Source: Histomonas meleagridis (Eukaryota; Parabasalia; Tritrichomonadida; Dientamoebidae). From it: DNA of 64,000 bases. The notes beneath the pieces are model-generated. The model was not told the origin of the DNA. It did not search any database and worked only from the letters and a program-made list of their open reading frames with translations. Positions within the stretch are counted from its first letter, which is position 1. Every line of letters starts with the position of its first letter. The position numbers and the translations under genes were made by a program. This document shows positions 30,101 to 39,700 of the stretch, one piece after another. The stretch spans positions 16,001 through 80,000 of the forward strand of contig WSYJ01000012.1 in NCBI GenBank assembly GCA_020186115.1. The letters run 5' to 3'.

Positions 30101-30759
30101 TGTTTGATATCCCTTTAATACCACAAATATCTGCGCAAGGTAACAATGGAATTTTATATTTCACATCTGCGAAGATTATTAATATTCGATCACAAATTCG
30201 TCATATATTTCAATCACAATTTAACACAATCTTTCGTAAATTTTATGGTAATATGTTTAATATGCCACGTTTAATATCTTTTAGTAAGAACCAAATAATT
30301 AAAATCATATTTTGTAATGACTTTCTAATATTAACATCGGATAAAGATAATTATTTATGTTTCCCTTATCCTTGCGTTTATTGGTCCGAGAAAAACGTGA
30401 AAAAAGATAACTTCGCTAAGGTGATAACGCCAGCGGGTTATTTCGAGCTGAAGTTCGAAAAAGAAGATAAGTTATTAAAACATTTAATCGAAACAAGAAC
30501 AACTGAAATTGCAAACCCATACGTTGGCGAAAGTAATTTCGGTAAAAATAAAGATAAAATATTCCAATGTTTGGTAAATTACGTACAAACTCAGGACTAT
30601 TTATCAACTATGATGTTAATAGTTAGAGTCGGAAGTAAAGAAGAATGCGCTGATATATGTTATAACCACATTTTGGAGGCTGTAAGTTCCCCAATTAGTT
30701 TTTATACTGTGCAAACTAGAGAAATTACCAACTCTGAAGATGATTTAATTGTGATTTGA
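27139..30759 (+). CDS. Ankyrin-repeat protein with diverged DH-PH-like C-terminus, paralogue of the 3141 gene
   Basis: 1206 aa from the ATG of MSKPNQEKKSP; the upstream open frame includes transposon-flanking sequence. Residues about 50-790 are ankyrin repeats (NTILHYAANNGSLKVSNYIV, TALHVAASLGYYSIAHYLIK, TPLHFAVISGNVNVIQYLIS). Residues about 800-990 are helical and take the place of the DH domain of the paralogue (MNLLMIFYPIHWVLNVSYLL, then NKAEDAFKSLQYIATRNI), but the signature PxQRxxxYP is lost. Residues about 1000-1120 are PH-like (IPQISAQGNNGILYF, IKIIFCNDFLILT, TPAGYFELKFEKEDK), and a short tail ends TREITNSEDDLIVI. Length, order and C-terminal layout equal those of 3141-6851. Exchange activity is doubtful here. 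The Merlin insertion lies within its presumed promoter. Confidence 0.75.
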   Translation: MSKPNQEKKSPRNYNILNAITIPETGALVLHSWASTDNKEAIKEVLKDTENECLTLDDYTGNTILHYAANNGSLKVSNYIVKHFPKNHFYNNKSITPGHIAAIKGNVELLNIFQRSSTLLYDKSTMGWLPIHFAIFYGQIEAVRFLLEKNINPVDSLIIGAESSSSYLGHRRLKFMSPYDLALIIEQTEIAELIKSYNGLPSLHSAVSSQKLLAVTYLVESPFSTVSDKLDLAAGKQEYTALHVAASLGYYSIAHYLIKAGASTNVVDANGLSPLEIAVTSKSVKTISVIRLFSSESQITKAAFLAADLANSQIVMELIQTNISPSIVDEDGDSFLIRLIKRNLLDAALTLIENKQCDINHKDARGATILHYAAACSNINLLKKIISLYKSSKLKLNEKDKFGMTPLMYAVLSGNKESVDELSNTKIDAECKCGLTPFCIDVAFGVTNQFQLTSENIKKKYKINFKEIQTFISNFSLLEKNINLPNNKVSCPVLKLINPKLEKHLKAFKSFSDKKVTNVSILHLTSLGNPSNLLNIISLKRELLDEKDSKGRIPLFYAFISKNIKASKVLIKEMKTFEQRDNKGNTLFHVINDDSFLSIVKKISKITTLSLLEVNKYDQNIFHLFCMKGIYQILKDLLSNITPEIKRSLNSHDKYDKTPLDYAFENQHQECIALLHSNDVENKLNGFVKQGDLQNIQKLIEAGYPINSCDKNGMTPLHFAVISGNVNVIQYLISKNGNVNAQNAQGMHPLHYAAIANNYEIIKILLNKNYRLMRINGRDQPYLLCTDPKCKSFLFHSWKRQLILEKIYNLAKIRNESLLLLQGFCQSQNKSNYSWNEVLDITNRILFVHESLFNRFQDETFDFSISLHHFLQLFGIIDITNYINKITNDLTGIIDHTIGKDCQPYIKPTNTNNKNIALAMNLLMIFYPIHWVLNVSYLLKEICRHIIDEIDDVSIINSFISKFNEQENKAEDAFKSLQYIATRNIIQMFDIPLIPQISAQGNNGILYFTSAKIINIRSQIRHIFQSQFNTIFRKFYGNMFNMPRLISFSKNQIIKIIFCNDFLILTSDKDNYLCFPYPCVYWSEKNVKKDNFAKVITPAGYFELKFEKEDKLLKHLIETRTTEIANPYVGESNFGKNKDKIFQCLVNYVQTQDYLSTMMLIVRVGSKEECADICYNHILEAVSSPISFYTVQTREITNSEDDLIVI

Positions 30760-31104
30760 GTTAGATTTGGTTCTTAAAATAAATCATTCAATAATTTTAT
30801 TTGTTTTGCTTTGATAATTATGTTTTAATATGTGAAAAGGAAAATGATTTTTTAAACTGGAAATCAACAATATTCGCTTCGCGTGGTTTGCACAACACAA
30901 ATTATATAAAAATAATGTTAAAGTAAAAAAATACTATTTAATAACTTACAAATAAATATTCTTAAAATTGTATAAATTTGATAATTAAAAAATTTAAAGA
31001 ATCACAAAATAACTTTTGATTAAAATTAAACAAAATACCAAAAGAAATTATCATTTTTTACATATTCAAAGATATTTTCACCATTTTGTGCTTCTTCAAA
31101 TTGA
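30760..31104. other. Intergenic 3' flank of the ankyrin gene, nothing recognised
   Basis: AT-rich sequence without coding signal. The only notable bit is a short TTCGCTTCGCG at 30873-30884. Confidence 0.4.
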
Positions 31105-31605
31105 ATTTGTGGATTCATGTGAAACAAATTTCTATTTTCCGGCCATTTTTCAAGCCAAAAAGCAATATGTTGTTTAATGATTTAACTTGTGAAAGCGCAA
31201 CATAAAATGAACCATGTGCAAATGATTTTTCTCCAATATTTATGGCAACCCGATACAATGTCTATCCCTGACTTTTATGAGCAGTAATTGTTCATCATAA
31301 TTTAAATGGAAATTTGTACATATAAATTATTCTTCTATTTGATAAAGTATAGTGGAAACAAATTTTCATTGGAATTCGTATAGGATTTTCATTGATTGAG
31401 TCAAATAAATCATTTAAATAATCCACCGTATCTATTTTCATCATTGTGATATTTCTAACTATATCATTGATTCCATATCTTGGACTATCCAACATATAAT
31501 GTATTAAAAGTTGATTATTTTTTGATATAAAGTTTCATTCGTAATACTTGATCATATAAAGAAAAGACAGTTAGAATTCCCATTCTATCTAACTCTTTTA
31601 TATTA
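31105..31605 (-). pseudogene. PIF1/Helitron-type helicase C-terminal relic
   Basis: The minus strand reads, from about 31600 down, DRMGILTVFSLYDQVLRM, then after a frame change YMLDSPRYGINDIVRNIT, VDYLNDLFDS, NPIRIP, KFPFKL, two TGA codons, TITAHKSQG, a TAG, TLYRVAINIGEKSFAHGSFY and VALSQV. This is the end of a PIF1-like superfamily 1B helicase: AITAHKSQGQT is motif V-like and GxFYVALSRV is motif VI, here with Arg changed to Gln. At least three nonsense codons and a frameshift show it is dead. Helitron transposons and stand-alone PIF1 genes both carry such domains, and the RYGISD-type linker favours a transposon origin. Confidence 0.7.
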
Positions 31606-32055
31606 AAAAATATTTAACTATTTGTGTATTCTGAAGTTATTCATTATATTTATAGACTGCTTAATTTTTTTTAAATACGGTAAAAACGATATTCATAAAA
31701 AGCACAAAAACCATCGTTTCAAACTCAATTCGCTTCTGAGTTTTGATTTTCAGTTTATTCCTTTGTGTATAGAAAAGAAAATTAATGGTTAATCTCACAT
31801 ACTCATTGAATTCGCCTTTATAATTCGTTTTTAAGTAATTGTTTTTCACGTAAAACAAACCAAGTCAATATTGGGTTTTTCAATTTTAGGCATGTGATCA
31901 CTTTTTAAATTACAAAAAATAACATATCAAAAATGTGATTAATTGCATTCCAAAAAATATACGTTTGATGATTCGAAAAAGGATTTTTATTAAAACATAT
32001 GAAGAGTTTAATTATGTTATTAAAATAAATTCAAATATATTCAAATATATTCCAG
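31606..32055. other. Intergenic, possible further decay of the helicase element
   Basis: No gene. The minus strand at 31661-31858 has a 65-codon frame without family resemblance. AAATATATTCAAATATATTC near 32033-32052 is a short tandem repeat. Confidence 0.35.
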
Positions 32056-32072
32056 AAATCAGAGTCTCCGAA

Positions 32073-32394
32073 GGTTCCGAACCGTTAGTTGAACCGTACG
32101 TTCAAAATTTCCATGCGGTTCGAACCATGTTCATGTCATTTTTAGTTGAACCGAGAAAAGTGACAAACCGCCAAGGTTCGTCTTAAGTTGAATCTGGGGA
32201 AAAAACGATAGAAAGCAGTTGAACAGCAGGTTCGAACCGCATTCAATTTTTATGGAAGGGGGGTGGGGATGGTGGGGTGAAAAGGGTGATTGTGTCACCA
32301 TTTTTTTTTTTTAAAAGTTCCGGTTCCAAAATCGAATGGTTCAACCAAACCGCCAGGTTCGTCTTTGTTGAATAAAATTAAACGGTTCGGAACC
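32073..32394. repeat. Composite repeat block rich in GGTTCGAACC, bounded by an inverted 14-mer
   Basis: GGTTCCGAACCGTT at 32073-32086 is the reverse complement of AACGGTTCGGAACC at 32381-32394. Between them lie two exact GGTTCGAACC palindromes (32117-32126 and 32229-32238) and a direct repeat, ACAAACCGCCAAGGTTCGTCT at 32163-32183 and CCAAACCGCCAGGTTCGTCT near 32345-32364, about 184 bp apart. A G-rich run sits at 32254-32286. The block is much richer in G and C than its flanks and has no coding frame. A non-autonomous element or a decayed structural repeat is the likeliest explanation. Confidence 0.6.
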
Positions 32395-32506
32395 GTAAAA
32401 TCGGAACCCCTGTGAGAAATATTATGAACATTAAAATTAGTGAGATGTATGTTCAAGAAATTTTCAATGAAACTGCGTCAGAACAACCATTAACTAGTGA
32501 TATCAC

Positions 32507-32836
32507 TTGATTCCTTTATTCACGCCTTATATAAGTGCAGCGAAGAATAATGAAAGACTGCTTGCAGATTGGGCATATGATCATTACGAACAATCAAATA
32601 CAGTGCATCCTAATAAAGTTTTGCATTATGCTTATATGCATAAATACTCTTAGATGGAAATTGCAATCGAACTTTTGAATTCGCATCCTGTAATTGCAAA
32701 TAATATTCGAGAAGAAATGCTTACTCTCAAAACACCTACAAGATCATTAAGATGCAAAATGAATGGATACATTATCTCTGATATTCTTACTTTTCAATTT
32801 TTTCGATATTACACAAAAAGTCATGAGCAATTGTGA
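32507..32836 (+). pseudogene. Broken gene of unknown family, one in-frame TAG
   Basis: One plus-strand frame reads LIPLFTPYISAAKNNERLL, ADWAYDHYEQSNTVHP, NKVLHYAYMHKYS, then TAG (32651-32653), then MEIAIELLNSHPVIANNIRE and a Cys-containing tail to TGA at 32834-32836. Amino-acid composition and codon use look protein-coding through the stop. The 5' end is not visible (stops directly upstream). I do not recognise the family. The neighbours are transposon and repeat debris. Confidence 0.4.
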
Positions 32837-32906
32837 GACTTCCCACTTTTTGTATATCAAAAGCTTGTAAAAAGTAGAATAGCACAGAGCCATCTTTTTG
32901 AATAAT

Positions 32907-33006
32907 GTTAGAGACAGTCGCTCGGAAAAATGAAACAGTGTCGAACCTTTTTATTGTACTAGGAACCATACAATCGTACGCCCTTCATTGCAACTGTCTC
33001 TAATTT
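32907..33006. repeat. Short inverted repeat, TTAGAGACAGTYGC
   Basis: TTAGAGACAGTCGC at about 32908-32921 and the reverse complement of GCAACTGTCTCTAA at about 32990-33003 match at 13 of 14 positions, enclosing about 70 bp. It could be a tiny non-autonomous element or a chance stem. No target duplication is evident. Confidence 0.4.
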
Positions 33007-33139
33007 GGTGGCCTAACACAGCATCATTTCGTATTGCATTAAAATGTTGTTGTAACTAACAGTAAACCAGCCAATTTGATGTGGTTCAACATTGAATAGT
33101 TTATCAAAAATTGTAAATCTCTTCAACATACAACTTAAT

Positions 33140-33420
33140 AACGTCAAACGAAGGAAGGCAAATTTAATCTCAAGATTTTTGTGCCTCACAAATGAACCAA
33201 AGGATGTAATTATTAAAAAAGAAACTACGCTTCATGGACAAGAGAAGAGGACAGGATTTTTAATGATTTGATACAAAAACTTGGTCATCAATGGAGAATA
33301 AAATTTTTTTCCAAGGAGGTACCCATATTAATGCAAGAATAAATGGTACATTGGTCTTAGATATCAACAGCCAAGATTCTCGATGAAAAATTAGAAATTC
33401 TTCTGAAAAAAATTGAATAA
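33140..33420 (+). pseudogene. Myb DNA-binding domain relic
   Basis: The plus strand near 33225-33290 encodes YASWTREEDRIFNDLI followed by QKLGHQW: exactly 18 residues between the two tryptophans, with the acidic EED and the GxxW turn typical of the first two helices of a Myb repeat. The third helix continues only after a frame change (GTHINARINGTLVLD, resembling GRTxxQxRNRxxxL). No complete gene surrounds it. Trichomonads hold hundreds of short R2R3 Myb proteins, and this is a decayed one. Confidence 0.6.
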
Positions 33421-33824
33421 AAAAGAGATATTTTAGAATAAAATGGAAATGATCTAGTTGTCGAATTCGACATGTTTACATTTTTCTCATCGAATTTTCT
33501 ATCTATCGTATTGTCGTTTTATTTGAACCAGTTTAATTGGAAATAGAAGTCTACAGCGTTATCTTCCAGGGATATCGATTAGTTCTCCACACAACTTCTT
33601 GAGGAGAAAATTATTCAAAAAGTTTAACCAATAAGAAACTGCCACTGTTCATCGGCATGAAATTTCTTTGTTGTCAATTCATAAAATTACTTTTGTCCCG
33701 CACACAAATTTATACAAAAATTTTGTAAACACAGCGCAATAAATTTGATTCAATAAGCACGCATAAAAATATAATTTTAAAGTTCCTATTATTTTTATTA
33801 TGAAGTTAATAACAATTTATATAT
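33421..33824. other. Intergenic, nothing recognised
   Basis: 3' flank of the importin beta gene and decayed sequence with stops in all frames. No structure or repeat of note. Confidence 0.4.
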
Positions 33825-36398
33825 TTAATTTTCATGATATTTTCTCATTATTTTTTCTTTTTCTTTGGGTAATAAATTATTATTGAAAGCAATTTTAGCT
33901 TCTCTCATATAATAATTAAATCCAGGATTATGCATCTTTGCGCCCATTCTATTAAATCCTCCAAACATATTAATTAAAGCGTCGACATAATCCAAGAAAA
34001 ATTCAATTATTAATATTCTATTAAACTTATATTTATAACCAATTTTCGGTAATTCGACAAATTTTTCTTGAAATTGCGCAATGAATTGAGAAGGAACAAC
34101 TTCATTATTTACGATATTCTTTTCATATAAATAAATATTACAAAAATTAGCCAAAGTTTTCATTAAATAAGCAAAAATTACTGCTGTAGTTTCATGATCT
34201 TTTTGTTCAAAGATTGGAATTAAATCCATTAAATTAAATAAAATTTCGAAGTAACGCTGTCGATTTTGAATAATTGTTGGTCCAATATCTTCATTTGTTA
34301 ATACATCAGCCATTGCATAAAGTGTATTAGAAATAATTTCATTTCTTGTTGTATTAATTATAGTTACAAATAATATATCAAGAATTGGGTCAAAATAAAT
34401 ATTATTAATATTATTATCTTTAAATAAATATGAAACAAACAAACTTGCAGATTCTATAATGTTTTGATCTTGTGTTTCATATGAATATTTAATAACAGGA
34501 AATAATGTTTCAATATAATTATTAGTTATTTCTCTAAAGAAATATGTTAAAGGTGTAAGTGCATTAAGAATTGAATCAATATATTTAACATCGAAATTAA
34601 GTGATTTAATTAATAAGTCAATAAGTTTTTGGGCATAATTAATTGCATTTTCACGTAAGACATTAACTGAACTTTTAATTATTTTAGATAAACAAAATCT
34701 TAAGATAGAACCTCTTTCACCATTTTGTAATGAATTTTCATATTGATTAATTACCATTTCTAAGAAATTTTGGACAAATTGTAAATTATCTTTAGGTTGG
34801 ACATCAATAAATTTAGAAATTGATTGATATAATACACTAACTATATGTTCATCAGACGTAACATCATTTCTTTGTGAAACTTCATTAAACATATTCATAA
34901 TTTTTTCATAAAATTGTCCGATTATTGAGGTTTGATTTTCTGAACTATATATTGAACATAATGCATTAAATAACAATAATGAACGCTTAAACAATGCTAA
35001 GTTTGTAGATTTAAGTCCATTTTCTACACAGGCAATAATTTGCGTAACAATTTGTTCAGTGTTACATAACTCCTTATTATATTTTACAATTGTAATTAAT
35101 AAAGCATAAGCAGCTGCTTGAATACCACTATTCGGTGCTGTTGTAAGGATTAATATTATTTGGAATATACTTCCAATAAAATTAATTGTTTCATTACATC
35201 TAATTTTAACTATAATTTGTGCTGCACATATAGACGCAAATTTATCTTGTACTGATACTTGTGGAGCATTTTGTACCGCGGCATAAAATTTAGTCGCATG
35301 TTCAAATATTATTTCTGGTACAACATGTGAAAATGTTTCAAGACATTCAAACGCTGAACGTGAAATATACCATTGTGATTGATCATCAAATGATTCGATA
35401 TCTGTAGATCCTAATTTAGATAATAAATATCCATCATGTGTATTGGCAATATAAGATGTAATGTTTCGGAAATTTTCTGAATGTTTTATTCGTTGTTCAT
35501 AACGAGCAATTTTTCGCCACATATCAATGACATGAATACATCGATTTTCATTATTGGATTGTAAATCATTATTGGTTTGACCTAAGATTGCATCAATAAT
35601 TTCTTTTGTGAGTTTGAAATATATTGTTTTTAATAATTTGGATAATGCTCTGATAAGTTGTTGATGAAGTTCATCATTATCAAATGGAATATTAATAAGT
35701 AAAATTTGGATAAGTTGACCATAAATTGCAGGTGACTGAAGAAGTGATGCAAAAGTTTTAATAGCTGGGGATAAACATCTCGCGGATTCAATTTTATATA
35801 AAAATGGTGATTCAGATGTTGACAAAAAATTCATACACGACGTAAGAACAATTTGACCTGCTGATTCAAACTTTGTTGAAAATGGTCGAAGTGTAGTTTT
35901 GGAAATTATGGGTTTTGGAGATTCATTTGAAATTTCTAATAAATAACGCATAGAAGTAATTGCACCTAATGGAGCAAATTGTCCATGTTGAGTGGATTGA
36001 ACAAGACTAAAGAGAAAATCAAAAATGTCATTCCATTGATGGTTTGGAACTTCAAGTGCAGCTATACGACTTATGCAATATGCACCGCCATAACGAATTC
36101 CTTCATCTTCATACATCAAAGCTTTAGTAGAAGCTTGCTTGAGTTGATTCTTTTCATTAATTTCTAAGGAATGATAGGCTTGTGAAATTGAACTTGATGA
36201 TTTCATAAGAGATGGCCTTAAAATTGTTCCAATGATAGTAATCGTATTTTTAACTAGTCTTCCGTCATCGTTTTGTAATATAATTACACTTGCGAATTTT
36301 AAAAATGAGATTGGATCTGATTGAATAGCTAAATTCACCGCTTCAGATGCTTGAGGATTTGACCCCATATTCGACAAAGCACCCACCAAATTTTCCAT
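33825..36398 (-). CDS. Importin beta (karyopherin beta-1)
   Basis: 857 aa from the ATG at 36398, essentially the usual 860-880 aa of the family. The protein is built of HEAT repeats throughout. The repeat order near the start fits importin beta: EDEGIRYGGAYCISRIAALE followed by VPNHQWNDIFDFL corresponds to the AAQxIAxIAxxELPxxxWPxLI helix pair, and HVIDMWRKIARYEQ near residue 275 to the ALECLVKIxxLYY region with the acidic loop. An Asn/Gln-rich middle is less conserved. Importin beta carries cargo with importin alpha through nuclear pores and is released by RanGTP. It is transcribed away from VPS13 across a 350-bp gap, so both may share regulatory sequence. Confidence 0.8.
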   Translation of the reverse strand: MENLVGALSNMGSNPQASEAVNLAIQSDPISFLKFASVIILQNDDGRLVKNTITIIGTILRPSLMKSSSSISQAYHSLEINEKNQLKQASTKALMYEDEGIRYGGAYCISRIAALEVPNHQWNDIFDFLFSLVQSTQHGQFAPLGAITSMRYLLEISNESPKPIISKTTLRPFSTKFESAGQIVLTSCMNFLSTSESPFLYKIESARCLSPAIKTFASLLQSPAIYGQLIQILLINIPFDNDELHQQLIRALSKLLKTIYFKLTKEIIDAILGQTNNDLQSNNENRCIHVIDMWRKIARYEQRIKHSENFRNITSYIANTHDGYLLSKLGSTDIESFDDQSQWYISRSAFECLETFSHVVPEIIFEHATKFYAAVQNAPQVSVQDKFASICAAQIIVKIRCNETINFIGSIFQIILILTTAPNSGIQAAAYALLITIVKYNKELCNTEQIVTQIIACVENGLKSTNLALFKRSLLLFNALCSIYSSENQTSIIGQFYEKIMNMFNEVSQRNDVTSDEHIVSVLYQSISKFIDVQPKDNLQFVQNFLEMVINQYENSLQNGERGSILRFCLSKIIKSSVNVLRENAINYAQKLIDLLIKSLNFDVKYIDSILNALTPLTYFFREITNNYIETLFPVIKYSYETQDQNIIESASLFVSYLFKDNNINNIYFDPILDILFVTIINTTRNEIISNTLYAMADVLTNEDIGPTIIQNRQRYFEILFNLMDLIPIFEQKDHETTAVIFAYLMKTLANFCNIYLYEKNIVNNEVVPSQFIAQFQEKFVELPKIGYKYKFNRILIIEFFLDYVDALINMFGGFNRMGAKMHNPGFNYYMREAKIAFNNNLLPKEKEKIMRKYHEN

Positions 36399-36748
36399 TA
36401 CAAAATTTCTGTCACTTTTCGGTTTTCCCGACCATGATATTGGTATGTTTTAAATCAAAAGAATTAGAAGAGAAAGAAAATTTAACAATGACAAAGTTAA
36501 TTTATTGATATAGAGCTTTATGAAATCTAAAAAAAATTATTTAAAAAATTCGAAAAATTTTAAAAATTATAAATTTAAATTAGACCATGTTTTTTCTAAA
36601 TAATTCATATAAAATTATTTGATACATATTTTTAATTAAAAATGGGAAATGGATAAAAATATTTTTGGAATTCATAAAACTTTTTTTGTAATTTTAGATA
36701 AAAAATTGTATATATGATCATGTCGGGGCGCCCCAAAAAATCCTTATA
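36399..36748. promoter_or_regulatory. Bidirectional promoter region between importin beta and VPS13
   Basis: The 350-bp gap separates two divergent start codons (36398 minus and 36749 plus). The middle is almost pure A/T with AAAAATTT runs. At the VPS13 end GGGGCGCCCCAAAAAAT (36725-36741) stands 7 bases before the ATG; its GGGGCGCCCC core is a perfect palindrome. At the importin end the coding strand has ATGGTCGGGAAAACCGAAAAGTGAC, a GGGAAAACCG-type sequence, within about 40 bases of the ATG. Confidence 0.4.
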
Positions 36749-39700
36749 ATGCTTGAATCAGTTGTATCAAAATTTATTACAAAATATCTAAAAGAATATA
36801 TAGAAACGCTCAACAAGTCTCAAATGGAAATGGAGTTATGGAAAGGTAAGGCAGTTTTTGAAAATTTATTATTAAAATCATCAGCATTATCTTCACATGG
36901 TTTACCATTTAAAGTAAAAATGGGAACAATCAAAAATGTAAACCTTAATATTCCATGGCAAAAATTAAGTTCTCAAGCATGTATTGTAGAAGTTAGTGAT
37001 ATATTTATTCTTTTAACACTTGATCTTGATGTACTTATTAAAAACGATCTTCAAGCTAATCAAAGTGCGATTCATACATCTGAAGTTTTAACTAAAGAGG
37101 AAGAAAAAGGCACTTGGCAATCTCTCATTAGCACTGTCATTGATAATGCCAGAATTAATGTTAAAAACATTCACATTAAACTTGAAGTTCCTCATGACTG
37201 CGGGTATTATACTCTTGGTGTAATTATTCCAGAGCTTACACTTTTTACAGTTGATGATAATAATAATCCCTTACTTAAAGTAGTGAAAAAAGCGAACAAA
37301 CTTCGTAAGCGTCTTAATCTTAATGGCCTTTCTATGTATCTTGATACCATGAACATCGAAGAAACCAAATTAACCAATTTTGAAGAAACGATGAAAAAAG
37401 AAATTGATTCGAATGAACATCAATTTTTATTAAATCCATTTTATGTTGAATGTATATTATTACATACGCGTAATATACCTGATATGTTAAAGAATATCAT
37501 TGAGATTACATCACCGACATTAAAATTTTCTCTTGATTTACTTCAATGTCGTGCAATCTATGACTTTTTAGGGAAATGGAATTTCTTTAATAAAAGAAGG
37601 AAATATTCGAATTGTGCTCGACCTAAAGAATTCGAAGAAATACAATATTGGCTTTATATGACACGATGTGCAATACAAAAACGACGACCGAATTCATTCC
37701 GTCCATCCATAGCATTAAAAATATTAAAAAATCGCAAAAGTTATTTAAAATTAATCCGAAAAAAGAAACAAAATAAAATTCCGCATCCAATCCTTAAAAA
37801 CAAAATTAAAACAATAGAAAAAAAGATTGGAGAAACAGCAACATTATTTTTAAGAGAATATGCGGAAGCTATTGTCCAAAAAGAAATGTCTACAAAGGAT
37901 TCTGGATTTACAGCATTTGATTTAAGTGAATTAAAGAAATTAATACAAACAACTGATGTATTTTTCGATAGTTCATCTTTTTCAGTTTCTTTAAATATTC
38001 CATTATTCCAAATTGATTTAGTTTATTCGGTTCAATCGCCTCTTTGTAAATTTACTATTGTACAAATTGAATCTAAACTAAGAAGTGTAAAAGGAGGAGC
38101 TGACTTTCATTTAACTATTGAAGATTTATCAGTAGATTCTTTAATTAATGATTCATTAAGATCAATTGTTTGTGTTGATCGGAAAAATAATGAATCATTT
38201 TTATCAATCGATTCTAAAATTCCGTCAACTACTGATCCATTCTTAATGGAAATTTTAGTTTCTCATATAACTACAACTTTTGATACTGAAACAATTCATA
38301 ATGTTTTTGAGTTTTTTGATTTTGGTAAAAACAAAAATATTAATAATATAAAATATAATATGAATAACATTAATAAAAATAATAAAAATGATAATGAAGT
38401 TATTATTCAAAAAATTAATAGAATTGATGTAGCTGAACAATTAAAACGTTTATTATACTTCAAAAATCATATTTTAAATTTAAAAATTAATGGTTTTTCT
38501 TATGTTTATCCATTCGAATACAATGAAAAACAATCCGAAATTAAGTTTTCTATATGTAATATATCAATTACTAAAAACGCAAATAGTTTATTAGCAATAA
38601 ATGCGCCCAAAATTAAAATGGATTTTAATGTGCAATTTATAATTGATGATTTGTTATTCGATCAAATTTCTTTATTAAAACGATTTAAGTTTGATTTTGT
38701 TTTATCATTTACTTTTTTTAATCATTTAGAAAAAGTTATTTTGGATTCTTTTTTTGGTTTATCTAATATATCAATTGATATTGGATCGAATGTATTAAAA
38801 GTTTTACGTTCTGCATTAATATATTCTAAATTTTCTGAATTAAAACATCAAGAAAATACATTAATGCCTCAAGATGATACTGATAAAACAAAAACTTTAC
38901 TTTCATTTAATAATCTTCAAACTAATATAGAAATGGAACTTAATGAAATGAAAATCAATTTAAATGATGTTAATTCATATTTAATTGTTAAAGATATTAA
39001 AGCTCAATATAATATTTATAATGGAAAAACTTCGGCTTTATTTTCACTTGGATTTCTTTCATTTATAGAAGGAGAAGTTTCAATGATTTCATTACCTAAA
39101 AATTCGGCACATTTAACAATTACACAAGAAAATGATATTTCACCATTTGTTATATCATTAAATATAAAAGATTTTAGCATGATAGTTAACTTACGTAATT
39201 ATAAAGATATTTATACACAATTAATAAATATAATAAATTCTTTTATATCTGATGCAACAGAAATACTTCAATTAAAGAATGAAGAAGAAAAAGAAGAAAA
39301 TATTAAAACTAAAAAAGAAATTAAAGATGATGAAAAAAATATTATATTTGTTTTAGTTTTTACTAATCCTAAATTTGAAATTCCTGATATTGAAGAAAAA
39401 TTTTTTTTAAACATAGAAAAAGTTATAATAAAAGATCAAATAGAAATTTATGATTTAACATTAAATAGAAATAAACATGATTTAATTAGGAAAAGTACAC
39501 TTAAACTTGATTTAAATGAATTTCACTTTCCTTTAATCGAAATGGAAATCGAACCTAATGATATAAATGCAATTCTTCGAATATTAAATGAAGTTTCTTC
39601 TTTTTTGAACAGTAATGAAACAAAAGAAGAAACAAAAGATAATAATTTTCATTTAATGTTTGATGGATTTAATATACTTTGTTATGATGAAGAAAATACA

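Noticed and set aside
32117-32238. tRNA genes suggested by GGTTCGAACC B-box-like words
   Set aside because: No A box, acceptor stem or cloverleaf can be drawn around either copy, and the words belong to a larger repeat structure.
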